DNA of 16,273 bases. Origin: an uncultured Clostridia bacterium. GTDB lineage: Bacteria > Bacillota > Clostridia > Christensenellales > Borkfalkiaceae. This document shows, in pieces, positions 1 to 6,510 of the stretch. The first letter of the stretch is position 1; each line of letters begins with the position of its first letter. Location of the stretch: contig CAMUFJ010000036.1 of NCBI GenBank assembly GCA_947088135.1, positions 1 to 16,273 of the forward strand, read 5' to 3'. The notes under the pieces are model-generated. The model did no database searches and had not been told where the DNA came from. It worked only from the letters and a program-made list of their open reading frames with translations. Made by a program: the position numbers and the translations under genes.

Positions 1-2217
1 GAAATCCTTTGCGTAGATATGAACGGAATTGACCGTATCGTCACCGCCCAAAGCGCGGATCGCTTCCTCGGGCGAAATGGCAACGTACACGGTATTCTGC
101 CCGAAAGTGCGCTGCGTGAACCCCTTCTCGGTCAAATTCGCCGCCGCAGGGAAGAACAGGCGTACCCCTTCATAGTCGGCAAACGTGGGATCCATATCTT
201 TTAAATCCCCCAAATCGATGCTCGATTTTGCGGAATCCTTCATCCACTGGACGATTTGCGACTTCATATTTCCTTGAATATATTCGTTTATAGTTGCTTC
301 GGTGAGGTTAAGCCCGCTTGTCAGACACCCGTAAGTGAGCTCGTCTTTCAGGCGCAAGATACCCGTGACTTTGATGTTGATACCTTCTCCGTCCTTTGCC
401 GTCAAATCCCCTTTTTCCCGCTGTCCGCCCGAATAGACGAAGGGATATTTGCCTGTAAGGGAGAGCTTCGGGTCGTCTAAGGGATAATTTGCGGTATCGC
501 GGGAATATACAACGTCGTTGTAAAACAGCGTATATTTTTGGCTAAGGATTTGGCTGAACCCCACCACGGACTCGGGCGGAAGCTCGCCGTCGGGATCGAT
601 CCCGCCGTTTTCGCCGTTGCGGAAGAGCTGAACGAATTTCTTCTCGTCCAATAAACCGAGCTGGGCAAGCGTGAGGTCGGAAATTTCGTTGTTCTTTCCG
701 ACAACGATCACCGCTTCGTTTGCGTTCTGCGGGAAGGCTCCCGCGATCACGTCGTACTGCGACTGTACGTACATACCGTAACGGGAGTCGGTGAAATCCG
801 ACGTGCCGGGCATACGGGATACGACGTTTCCGAAGAAATCGGCATAGCCGACAAGACTGCTGTAATCGGGAGCTTCCTGTTGGACGACCCCGATGTAGTA
901 CTGCTTCAAATTGGAAAGCGAACGTACGGTTTCGTCCAAAACGATCTCGCTCCCGTCACTCCCATCCTCGATTTTCGAGGTCTTGGTCTGCACGTGCGTG
1001 AACAAATTGTTGACGACCGTAGTGCCGTAGCCGTACTGGATCGCGCCGTACCAGTTTTCGTTCATTTCCGATATGTATTTCAAATAGTTGTCGGTGATGT
1101 TATTTGTAACCGTCATCTTTCCGCCGAGGCTCGTAAGGAAGGAATCTACGTATACCTTGTCGTCGAGCTTAGACATATCGGGCATATCCTGCGGGGAGGT
1201 AAACGACGTCATGATCGCCGCCATATCCATAGAGCTTTCCGTAATGGAAATGGGATAATAAGAGAGCATATCCTCTTCCGTACGCTTAATGTAATTGTTG
1301 AAACCGTTGGAAAGCGCCAATACGAGGCAAACGGAAATAATGCCGATACTGCCCGCGATGGAGGTGACGATCGTGCGACCCTTTTTGGTGAGCAAATTGC
1401 GCGCGGAGAGAACCAAAGAACTCAAAAAGCTCATTTTGGCGCGCTGTTTCTTGCCCTTTTTCTTGTGATTTTCCGCCGTTTGAGGTTCTTCGGCGTTTGC
1501 AGAACCCGCGTGCTCCATTTGGACTTCTTCCTCTATGCTATGGTAGGGATTGTTGTCCGACTCCACTTCGCCGTCCTTTAAACGGACGATGCGGGAAGCG
1601 TAAAGCTCGGCAAGCTCGGGATTGTGCGTTACCATGATGACGAGCCGTTCCTGCGCGATCTCTTTGATGAGCTCCATGATCTGAACGCTCGTTTCCGAAT
1701 CGAGCGCACCCGTAGGCTCGTCGGCAAGCAAAATGGAGGGATTATTGACAAGGGCGCGCGCAATGGCGACGCGCTGCATCTGTCCGCCCGAAAGCTGGTT
1801 GGGACGTTTGAAGAGCTCCTTCCCGAGCCCTACCCGCTCCAACGCCTGCTTCGCGCGTTCGTGACGCTCCTCCCTGCTTACGCCCGCAATCGTGAGCGCA
1901 AGCTCCACGTTCCCCAATACCGTTTGATGGGGAATGAGATTGTAAGATTGGAAGATAAACCCGATTTGGTGGTTGCGGTAAACGTCCCAATCGCGGTCGC
2001 TGAAATTTTTTGTGGATTTGCCCTGAATGACCAAATCGCCCGAAGAGTAATGATCGAGCCCGCCGATGATATTGAGAAGCGTCGTCTTTCCGCAACCAGA
2101 CTGTCCGAGAATGCAGACGAATTCGCTCTCGCGGAATTCGAGGGAAACCCCCTTTAATGCAGGAACGACGCCCTGCGCCACCTTATAATCTTTTTTGATT
2201 TTTGTTAGCTTTAACAT
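1..2217 (-). CDS. MacB-like ABC transporter, fused ATPase-permease (3' end cut by window edge)
   Basis: The start is ATG at 2217 with AGAGGT four to five bases upstream; 739 codons are open to the left edge with no stop, so the C-terminus is missing. Residues 1-215 are an ABC ATPase of the LolD/MacB type: Walker A GQSGCGKT (38-45), Q-loop FIFQ (87-90), signature LSGGQ (142-146), Walker B ILLADEP (162-168) and switch His198. A charged Lys-rich linker (about 225-262) leads to a membrane helix near 281-305, then a long extracytoplasmic region of the MacB core-domain kind. The remaining three helices of a MacB/FtsX-type permease would lie beyond the window. Such proteins act as mechanotransmission exporters or envelope-stress pumps, with ATP hydrolysis in the cytoplasm moving an external domain. 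The gene follows a marR gene by 95 bases and is probably co-transcribed and repressed by it. The substrate cannot be told. Family assignment is firm, function is inference. Confidence 0.93.
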   Translation of the reverse strand, partial: MLKLTKIKKDYKVAQGVVPALKGVSLEFRESEFVCILGQSGCGKTTLLNIIGGLDHYSSGDLVIQGKSTKNFSDRDWDVYRNHQIGFIFQSYNLIPHQTVLGNVELALTIAGVSREERHERAKQALERVGLGKELFKRPNQLSGGQMQRVAIARALVNNPSILLADEPTGALDSETSVQIMELIKEIAQERLVIMVTHNPELAELYASRIVRLKDGEVESDNNPYHSIEEEVQMEHAGSANAEEPQTAENHKKKGKKQRAKMSFLSSLVLSARNLLTKKGRTIVTSIAGSIGIISVCLVLALSNGFNNYIKRTEEDMLSYYPISITESSMDMAAIMTSFTSPQDMPDMSKLDDKVYVDSFLTSLGGKMTVTNNITDNYLKYISEMNENWYGAIQYGYGTTVVNNLFTHVQTKTSKIEDGSDGSEIVLDETVRSLSNLKQYYIGVVQQEAPDYSSLVGYADFFGNVVSRMPGTSDFTDSRYGMYVQSQYDVIAGAFPQNANEAVIVVGKNNEISDLTLAQLGLLDEKKFVQLFRNGENGGIDPDGELPPESVVGFSQILSQKYTLFYNDVVYSRDTANYPLDDPKLSLTGKYPFVYSGGQREKGDLTAKDGEGINIKVTGILRLKDELTYGCLTSGLNLTEATINEYIQGNMKSQIVQWMKDSAKSSIDLGDLKDMDPTFADYEGVRLFFPAAANLTEKGFTQRTFGQNTVYVAISPEEAIRALGGDDTVNSVHIYAKDF

Positions 2218-2267
2218 TTTGACCTCTTTTTTTATCCCGCATTCATGCGTTCTGCGGGTAGAACATG

Positions 2268-2298
2268 AAATAACGGAAACGCGGCGTTCCCGTTATTT
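2268..2298 (-). other. Long hairpin between marR and the ABC gene
   Basis: A nine-base perfect outer stem (AAATAACGG at 2268-2276 with CCGTTATTT at 2290-2298) continues past one mismatch into a four-base inner stem (AACG/CGTT) and a three-base loop. It lies in the 95-base gap between the marR stop and the ABC start. On the minus strand it is followed by CATG, not a U-run, so it is not a classic intrinsic terminator. It could be an RNA-processing or partial-attenuation site that sets different levels of regulator and pump, or a second protein-binding site. Confidence 0.5.
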
Positions 2299-2312
2299 TA
2301 CGCAATTTTCAG

Positions 2313-2756
2313 TTAAAGTGTGTTTTCGAATTTGCGAAAAGATTTTTCAAGCTCAAAGAACATGGACAAAAGCGTATCCATTTTCTCCTCGCCGTAATCG
2401 GCAACCACTTTTTCGATGAAAGCGTTCGCCTGCGCGCATTGCTCTTCGAAAATGGCGCGCGCCGAATCGGAAAGCTGTACGTATGCGATTTTACGGTCGG
2501 TATCGGACGCCTTACGGCATACGATACCCTGTTTTTCAAGCTTGGTAACGATTTGCGAAACTGCGGAACGGGTCACGCCGAGCCTTCTTGCAAGCTCCGA
2601 GGAAATAATGTGCTTCCCCTTTTCCGCCTCCAAACAAATTTCGCGCAGCATTCTGAACTCGGTGTTCGAAAGCTCCGCCGTCTGCGGAAACAACTGTACG
2701 CTTTCGATGCCCTTTGAAATTTGGAAAAATTTTACAAGATATTCATTGATTTCCAT
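2313..2756 (-). CDS. MarR-family transcriptional regulator
   Basis: 147 residues, the usual MarR length. The winged helix-turn-helix is clear: helices at about 50-76 (SELARRLGVTRSAVSQIV) followed by the wing DTDRKIAYVQL (85-95). The N-terminal (1-25) and C-terminal (100-147) helices would form the dimer interface. MarR proteins bind palindromes as dimers and usually repress their own operon until a ligand or oxidant releases them. Three cysteines (41, 80, 107) are present, so thiol sensing is possible but not shown. The start is ATG at 2756 with GGAG seven bases upstream, about 27 nt downstream of the predicted transcription start. The next gene on the same strand is an ABC exporter, the usual target of such a regulator. 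Confidence in the family is very high; the ligand is unknown. Confidence 0.95.
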   Translation of the reverse strand: MEINEYLVKFFQISKGIESVQLFPQTAELSNTEFRMLREICLEAEKGKHIISSELARRLGVTRSAVSQIVTKLEKQGIVCRKASDTDRKIAYVQLSDSARAIFEEQCAQANAFIEKVVADYGEEKMDTLLSMFFELEKSFRKFENTL

Positions 2757-2789
2757 GATCCCGCTCCGTCATTTGTATTCTACTAAACA

Positions 2790-2818
2790 ATTATAAAATT
2801 TCTCCGCAAGATTGTCAA
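2790..2818 (-). promoter_or_regulatory. Consensus sigma-A promoter for the marR-ABC operon
   Basis: On the minus strand, -35 TTGACA (2813-2818) and -10 TATAAT (2790-2795) both match the consensus perfectly and are 17 bases apart. Transcription should start near 2783, giving a ~27-nt leader before the marR ATG at 2756. Such a strong promoter normally needs a repressor, which fits autorepression by MarR. Confidence 0.9.
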
Positions 2819-2830
2819 GCAAACTAATCT

Positions 2831-2849
2831 ATGAATTTACAAAATTCAT
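2831..2849. promoter_or_regulatory. Palindrome, candidate MarR operator
   Basis: ATGAATTT (2831-2838) and AAATTCAT (2842-2849) form perfect eight-base arms around ACA. The site starts 13 bases upstream of the -35 box of the marR promoter. Its size and AT-rich symmetry fit a dimeric winged-helix regulator. A position upstream of -35 is less usual for a simple repressor. A weaker imperfect palindrome (TTGT..ACAA type, about 2772-2792) overlaps the -10 and start site and could be the main or a second operator. Confidence 0.5.
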
Positions 2850-2864
2850 CTATTTATCATAAAC

Positions 2865-2885
2865 GCCGTTAAAACCGCGAACGGC
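2865..2885 (-). terminator. Weak hairpin after the CNNM/CBS gene
   Basis: GCCGTT (2880-2885 read on the minus strand) and AACGGC (2865-2870) form a six-base stem with a nine-base loop, starting eight bases after the stop of the membrane-protein gene. It is followed by GTTTATGATAAAT, only a short U-rich stretch, so termination would be inefficient. It also marks the boundary to the marR promoter. Confidence 0.35.
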
Positions 2886-2892
2886 AACAACT

Positions 2893-3954
2893 TTATTCCT
2901 CGCTCTCGTCCACGGGATCGGGATCGACGGGCTCGGGGAAAACGGGCGTTAAGGGCGACGTAACGGGCGTTAAGTCGTACTTATCGTCCAAGTCGCCGAG
3001 GAGTTCTTCGATCATATCCTCGCGCGTGATGAGCCCGAGCGTGTTCCCCTCCGCGCCGACAAGCACCATGTGTTCGCGCATGGACTGCATGCGCTTCATG
3101 AGCTCCGACACCTTTACGTCGGGCATCGTACGTGAAACGGGACGAATGATATTGTTGAAATCCCGCCGTTTGGAAAGCATATTTTCGTAGAAATCCGCAC
3201 GGTATAAAATACCGATCACGTTTTGACGGGTGCCCTTATACACGGGAATGCGCGAAAAGTTGGTTTCGCGGAACAGCCGATACACAAGGCGGGAATCGTC
3301 GCGGGCTTCCACCATAACAACCCTGTCGAGCGGAATCATGCAAGAACCCACATGCAACTCGTCGTAACGCAGGGTTCGGGTGATAAGGTCGTGCTCCGTT
3401 TCGTTGAGCACCCCTTCCGCGCGGACGTCGGAAACGAGCATTTTAAACTCTTCTTCCGTGAATTTCGGCTTCTTTTTATTCAGCCCGAATACAGTGAGGA
3501 TCAGCTTCTTCCAAAACCCGAAAATAAAGATGAGCGGAAGAAAGAGATAAGACAGCACCAAGAGCGGATAAGCGGAACAACGTGCAAACCGTTCGGGAGC
3601 TTCACGCGCCAAGGTTTTGGGCGTGATCTCGCCGAAAATGAGAATGACGACGGTGAGCACCACGGTAGATACCGTAGGCCCCGTATCGCCGCCCAACCAG
3701 CCTGTAAATAGAATGGTGGAAATCGTAGCCGCCGCTATGTTGACGACGTTGTTCCCGATAAGTAAAGTAGTAAGAACTTTGTTGTAATCCTCGCTCAAAG
3801 CGAGCGCAACGCGCGCGGAACGCTTCTTTACCGCCATACGGCGCATGCGCACCGTACTGAAACCCGTGTATGCCGTTTCCGTCGCACTGAAAAACGACGA
3901 AAGGCAAATAAGTACGAGCAATGAAATTAATAGACCTATGTCCGTACCGTCCAT
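2893..3954 (-). CDS. CNNM-domain/CBS-pair membrane protein (CorC/HlyC, DUF21 family)
   Basis: 353 residues from ATG 3954. Residues 1-155 hold the CNNM (DUF21) membrane domain: helices at about 5-24, 62-84, 94-108 and 128-155, with the family signatures SSFFSATETA (19-28) and GEITPKTLA (108-116). Residues 205-265 and 270-325 form two CBS domains, which bind adenine nucleotides. The family is linked to magnesium/cobalt export and divalent-cation homeostasis. The usual C-terminal CorC/HlyC domain is absent; the protein ends after the CBS pair in a Pro/Asp/Glu-rich tail of ~25 residues, so it is shorter than the ~430-residue norm. An in-frame TTG at 3975 would add seven residues but has no ribosome site before it. 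GGAGG precedes ATG 3954, although with an unusually long ~14-base gap. The exact start is therefore uncertain, the family is not. Confidence 0.92.
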   Translation of the reverse strand: MDGTDIGLLISLLVLICLSSFFSATETAYTGFSTVRMRRMAVKKRSARVALALSEDYNKVLTTLLIGNNVVNIAAATISTILFTGWLGGDTGPTVSTVVLTVVILIFGEITPKTLAREAPERFARCSAYPLLVLSYLFLPLIFIFGFWKKLILTVFGLNKKKPKFTEEEFKMLVSDVRAEGVLNETEHDLITRTLRYDELHVGSCMIPLDRVVMVEARDDSRLVYRLFRETNFSRIPVYKGTRQNVIGILYRADFYENMLSKRRDFNNIIRPVSRTMPDVKVSELMKRMQSMREHMVLVGAEGNTLGLITREDMIEELLGDLDDKYDLTPVTSPLTPVFPEPVDPDPVDESEE

Positions 3955-4114
3955 AGAAAGACGAAAACCCTCCAAAAATAAAATATTTTATACACGAAGA
4001 ACGTTTGTTTTTGGCACAAACATGTTTCCGTGATTTTAAGGGCTGCTCGCCCTCACATACAAATCAGGTCGTGCTGCGGAAGGCAACCTTCCTTGCACAA
4101 GGTATTGATAACAG
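3955..4114. other. Intergenic region with small inverted repeats
   Basis: 160 bases without a gene. Three inverted repeats are visible. GTTTGT/ACAAAC (4003-4021, seven-base loop) lies about 50 bases upstream of the membrane-protein start. GGAAGG/CCTTCC (4078-4092) has a three-base loop. AGGGC/GCCCT (about 4039-4053) is followed on the minus strand by TTAAAA. The last two lie downstream of the small Cys/His protein gene and might end its transcript weakly. A TATAAAAT box sits near 3983-3990 on the minus strand, but no matching -35 was found at a proper distance, so no promoter is called. Confidence 0.4.
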
Positions 4115-4603
4115 TTAAGAATGTTTTCTTCTGATCGTAAGAACGCGGCGGGCGTCCGGCGACGCAACGCTACGCGCAATCACGCCGCGGGGCGTGCGGC
4201 GGGACGGCTCGCCGTCCTCCAACACACTTAAATCGAGATCGGAAAGATAGGGAATTTTCAGCTCGGGATTCTGCTCTGACAAAATGTCCGTTACGGTAAC
4301 GACTTCCTCCTCCGTATTGGCGGACGCCTTCTTGGAAGAGGGGGCGGACGATCGGGAATGCGTAGGCTCGCAATGCCCTCCGTCCTCCGAAAAATGAGGC
4401 TCGGGCAACAGCCATGAAGGCGCGCGAAGCGCTTTGTGATGCAACGCGACTTCATAACGGTTATGCGCATGGGCGCAGGGGTTGCTCTCCGTGGGCGCGC
4501 AGAAAAGACAGCGCGCGTACTTTTGGCACATATCGCAACCGAGTTCGCGCTCGGCGATCTCTTTTTCTCTCCTTAAAAACGCTTCCAGTTCGGCTATCGT
4601 CAT
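4115..4603 (-). CDS. Small Cys/His-rich protein of unknown function
   Basis: I do not recognise this family. The start ATG 4603 is chosen because GGGAG lies six bases upstream; an ATG at 4627 has no such site. 162 residues. Residues 1-20 look helical (MTIAELEAFLRREKEIAERE). A tight cluster follows: Cys23, Cys26, Cys31, Cys34, Cys42, His44 and His46, spaced CxxC-x4-CxxC-x7-CxHxH. This suggests a zinc-binding or Fe-S-binding fold. The middle (70-110) is Ser/Glu-rich and probably disordered. The last ~30 residues (TPRGVIARSVASPDARR and on) look like a read-through dispersed DNA repeat, not evolved protein sequence. The gene follows ttcA by 38 bases and has its own good promoter. A metal-binding helper for the redox/thiolation genes is conceivable but only a guess. 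Confidence 0.7.
   Translation of the reverse strand: MTIAELEAFLRREKEIAERELGCDMCQKYARCLFCAPTESNPCAHAHNRYEVALHHKALRAPSWLLPEPHFSEDGGHCEPTHSRSSAPSSKKASANTEEEVVTVTDILSEQNPELKIPYLSDLDLSVLEDGEPSRRTPRGVIARSVASPDARRVLTIRRKHS
4143..4217. repeat. GC-rich dispersed-repeat-like element inside the 3' end of the small gene
   Basis: Read on the minus strand this stretch contains GTGATTGCGCGTAGCGTTGC, close to the widespread intergenic repeat I remember as CATTGCGAGCGTAGCGTTGCG, whose chance translation gives VIARSVA-type peptides in many hypothetical proteins. It also contains a near-perfect hairpin, GGACGGC (4202-4208) with GCCGTCC (4211-4217), and is more GC-rich than the start of the same gene. The match is from memory, not a search. 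Confidence 0.45.
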
Positions 4604-4635
4604 GCTTTTCTCCCGTATTTCTTGCACTTAACTTT

Positions 4636-4664
4636 ATTATACTACATATTTCGCGCTTTTTCAA
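4636..4664 (-). promoter_or_regulatory. Promoter for the Cys/His-rich gene, overlapping the end of ttcA
   Basis: On the minus strand TTGAAA (4659-4664) and TATAAT (4636-4641) are 17 bases apart. The -35 lies in the last codons of ttcA and the -10 immediately follows its stop. Start would be near 4629, leaving a ~26-nt leader to ATG 4603. This gives the small gene transcription independent of the upstream pair. Confidence 0.75.
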
Positions 4665-5508
4665 GCGGATTCACGGAATTTTCACAACTGTTTTCGTAAA
4701 GCTCTGTAAAATCCCCTTTCTTTCCGTCCTTACGCCAGCCCAAAATACAATCGAGGCAGACGTTATGCATACTGCGGAAGATATTATTCGCCGCTTCGGG
4801 GTTGCTTTGCTCCAACTGCGCAATCAGCGTTTTCATCTCCCTGCGCTTGCTCTCCTCCTCTTTTCCCGCAACCCGCTCGGTAAAACGGCAGGCGCAGTTG
4901 AGGAAGGTCAGCCCGTTATAGCCCGCCCAAGCGCGAATATCCCGCTCGCGCACGCCGTACAAGGGGCGAATGAGCTCCATGGAGGGATGGCTCGTCGATT
5001 TAAGTTTGGGCATCATCGTCTTGATTTCCGCGCCGTAGAGCATACTCAAAAGCGTCGTTTCCACCGCGTCGTCGAAATGGTGTCCGAGCGCGATTTTATT
5101 GCACCCGCACTTTTGGGCAAATTCGTATAGATACCCGCGCCGCATACGGGCGCAAAGGTAACAGGGCGAGCCCCCCGTCTGAACGTCGACCACGCCAAAA
5201 ATATCGCTCTCGAAAATGCGGACGGGCACACCCAAAAGCTTTGCGTTGCTTTCGATGAGTGCGCGGTTTCGAGGCGTGTATCCGGGATCCATTACGATAA
5301 ATTCCAGCCCGAATTCGAACTGCCCGTGACGGCAAAGCTCCTGCATGCATTTCGCGAGCAAAAAGGAATCTTTTCCGCCCGAAATACAAACGGCAATTTT
5401 ATCGCCCTCGCGAATAAGCCCGTATTTTTTGACGCATTTAACGAAGTTGCACCAAATTTCTTTGCGGAATTTTTTGATGAGCGAACGCTCGATTTCCTGC
5501 ACGCTCAC
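4642..5508 (-). CDS. ttcA: TtcA-type tRNA 2-thiocytidine synthetase
   Basis: 288 residues, somewhat shorter than enterobacterial TtcA. It is a PP-loop ATPase: SGGKDS (43-48) binds ATP and would adenylate C2 of cytidine 32 in tRNA before sulfur transfer. The segment GGSPCYLCARMRRG (112-125) carries Cys116 and Cys119, and NCAC (204-207) carries Cys205 and Cys207. TtcA holds an oxygen-sensitive 4Fe-4S cluster with the equivalent of the first pair plus one later Cys. GHHFDD (142-147) is the conserved family block. An extra CLDC (251-254) near the C-terminus is not needed for that cluster. The start is GTG 5508, sharing GTGA with the stop of the upstream flavoprotein gene, with AAGGGA upstream; this overlap implies translational coupling. 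TtcA family is firm. The tRNA position is by analogy, since related PP-loop enzymes thiolate other sites. Confidence 0.88.
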   Translation of the reverse strand: MSVQEIERSLIKKFRKEIWCNFVKCVKKYGLIREGDKIAVCISGGKDSFLLAKCMQELCRHGQFEFGLEFIVMDPGYTPRNRALIESNAKLLGVPVRIFESDIFGVVDVQTGGSPCYLCARMRRGYLYEFAQKCGCNKIALGHHFDDAVETTLLSMLYGAEIKTMMPKLKSTSHPSMELIRPLYGVRERDIRAWAGYNGLTFLNCACRFTERVAGKEEESKRREMKTLIAQLEQSNPEAANNIFRSMHNVCLDCILGWRKDGKKGDFTELYENSCENSVNPLEKARNM

Positions 5509-6380
5509 GAACGTTCCCTTTCCTTTTGGGCGAGCGTATTCAAATAAGCGCGCGCAGAATAGACGGCGACGAGCCCTTCGCCCGCCGCCTTGGCGAACTG
5601 ATAGGGCGTACCCGTGATATCGCCCGCGGCGAAGAGCCCTTTTAAGTTGGTTTCTCCGCTTCGCGTGACTTTAACAAAGTTCCCTTCCGTTTCCAGCCCG
5701 CCGACGAGCGCTTCGGGCGGAGCGGAGTTTTTGAGGAAAAACACGCCGTCTACCGCGAGCTCGCTCTTAATAAGGCGCAGTCCGTTAACGCGCTCTTCCC
5801 CGACGACCGCGATCGGCGTATCGGACACCGTTTGGATATTTTCCGCCCGAAAACGCCCCTCGAAGCCTCGGCAGACACAATACACATTACTCGCAAATCC
5901 TGCGAGATATTCCGCTTCTTCCGCAAATTTTTCGTCGCTGAGCACGACGGCGATATTTTTTCCGCGATAGAGCGCGCCGTCGCATACGGCGCAGTAGCTG
6001 ACGCCCCGCCCGAGAAATTCCCGTTCGCCCGCGATCACGCCCGCCGCCTCCACGCCTATGGCAAGAACAACCGATTGCGCAGAAAAGCTCTGCTTCCCCG
6101 CCGTGATAAAAAAGCCGTCCGCCGTTTTGTAAACGCCGTCAACGCGCGCGGGAGTAAGCGCAAGCCCTTCTGCGACGCGCTGTTTTTCGAGCGCGTCGGT
6201 AAATGCCGCGCCGTCGCCCGTAAAGGCGGGATAGTTGCGGATATACTCCGCCCTGTCCGCCTTGCCGTAGCCCTCGCCGAGCCAAAGGAGTTTGAGGCGC
6301 AAGCTCTTTGCCGTGAGCGCGGCGGCTTGACCTGCGATCCCGCCTCCGATCACTGCGATTTGATAGTTTTCATTCATCAT
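5505..6380 (-). CDS. Thioredoxin-reductase-like flavoprotein lacking NADPH motifs (FFTR-like?)
   Basis: 291 residues with the low-molecular-weight thioredoxin reductase fold. The FAD Rossmann motif is GGGIAG (12-17), the redox pair is Cys130/Cys133 in SYCAVCDG, and the second FAD motif is AAGD (251-254). The NADPH domain is degenerate. Where TrxB has a GxGxxA loop this protein reads VVLSDEKFAEEA (145-156), and where TrxB has HRRxxxR it reads CRGFEGR (170-176). Clostridial ferredoxin-dependent flavin thioredoxin reductases (FFTR) are known to lack these same motifs, so reduction by ferredoxin is a good inference. The product would reduce thioredoxin or a similar disulfide protein in the cytoplasm. 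The start ATG 6380 (or the adjacent ATG 6377) has only a weak ribosome site. It is the first gene after a strong promoter and is coupled to ttcA. It may be an orphan reductase with another partner. Confidence 0.85.
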   Translation of the reverse strand: MMNENYQIAVIGGGIAGQAAALTAKSLRLKLLWLGEGYGKADRAEYIRNYPAFTGDGAAFTDALEKQRVAEGLALTPARVDGVYKTADGFFITAGKQSFSAQSVVLAIGVEAAGVIAGEREFLGRGVSYCAVCDGALYRGKNIAVVLSDEKFAEEAEYLAGFASNVYCVCRGFEGRFRAENIQTVSDTPIAVVGEERVNGLRLIKSELAVDGVFFLKNSAPPEALVGGLETEGNFVKVTRSGETNLKGLFAAGDITGTPYQFAKAAGEGLVAVYSARAYLNTLAQKERERS

Positions 6381-6415
6381 ATTTATTTTAACCCGCTTTT
6401 CTGCCTTTCAAACGG

Positions 6416-6445
6416 ATTATATCATACTGTGCCGCCGCCTGTCAA
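6416..6445 (-). promoter_or_regulatory. Strong promoter for the flavoprotein-ttcA operon
   Basis: On the minus strand TTGACA (6440-6445) and TATAAT (6416-6421) are 18 bases apart, and the -10 is preceded by TGA, making it an extended -10. Start is expected near 6409, about 29 nt before the ATG at 6380. It lies directly after the terminator of the giant gene, so the two units are cleanly separated. Confidence 0.9.
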
Positions 6446-6462
6446 GAAAAGCCCATAGATAC

Positions 6463-6495
6463 AAAAGGGAGCGCCACGGCTTGCCGTAACGCTCC
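6463..6495 (-). terminator. Intrinsic terminator of the giant surface-protein gene
   Basis: A 12-pair stem (6484-6495 with 6468-6479, two G-U pairs) closes a four-base loop and is followed on the minus strand by C and TTTT (6463-6466). It starts 15 bases after the stop codon at 6511. Stem strength and the short U-run fit a real Rho-independent terminator. Confidence 0.87.
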
Positions 6496-6510
6496 GAATT
6501 GTAAAACAAG

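Noticed and set aside
880..2157. Plus-strand open frames opposite the ABC gene
   Set aside because: The minus strand carries clear Walker A, signature and Walker B motifs; the plus-strand products have none and are shadows.
3954..4021. Sigma-A promoter directly upstream of the CNNM gene
   Set aside because: A TATAAAAT box is present, but the nearest -35-like TTGTGC is 21 bases away and other hexamers do not match.
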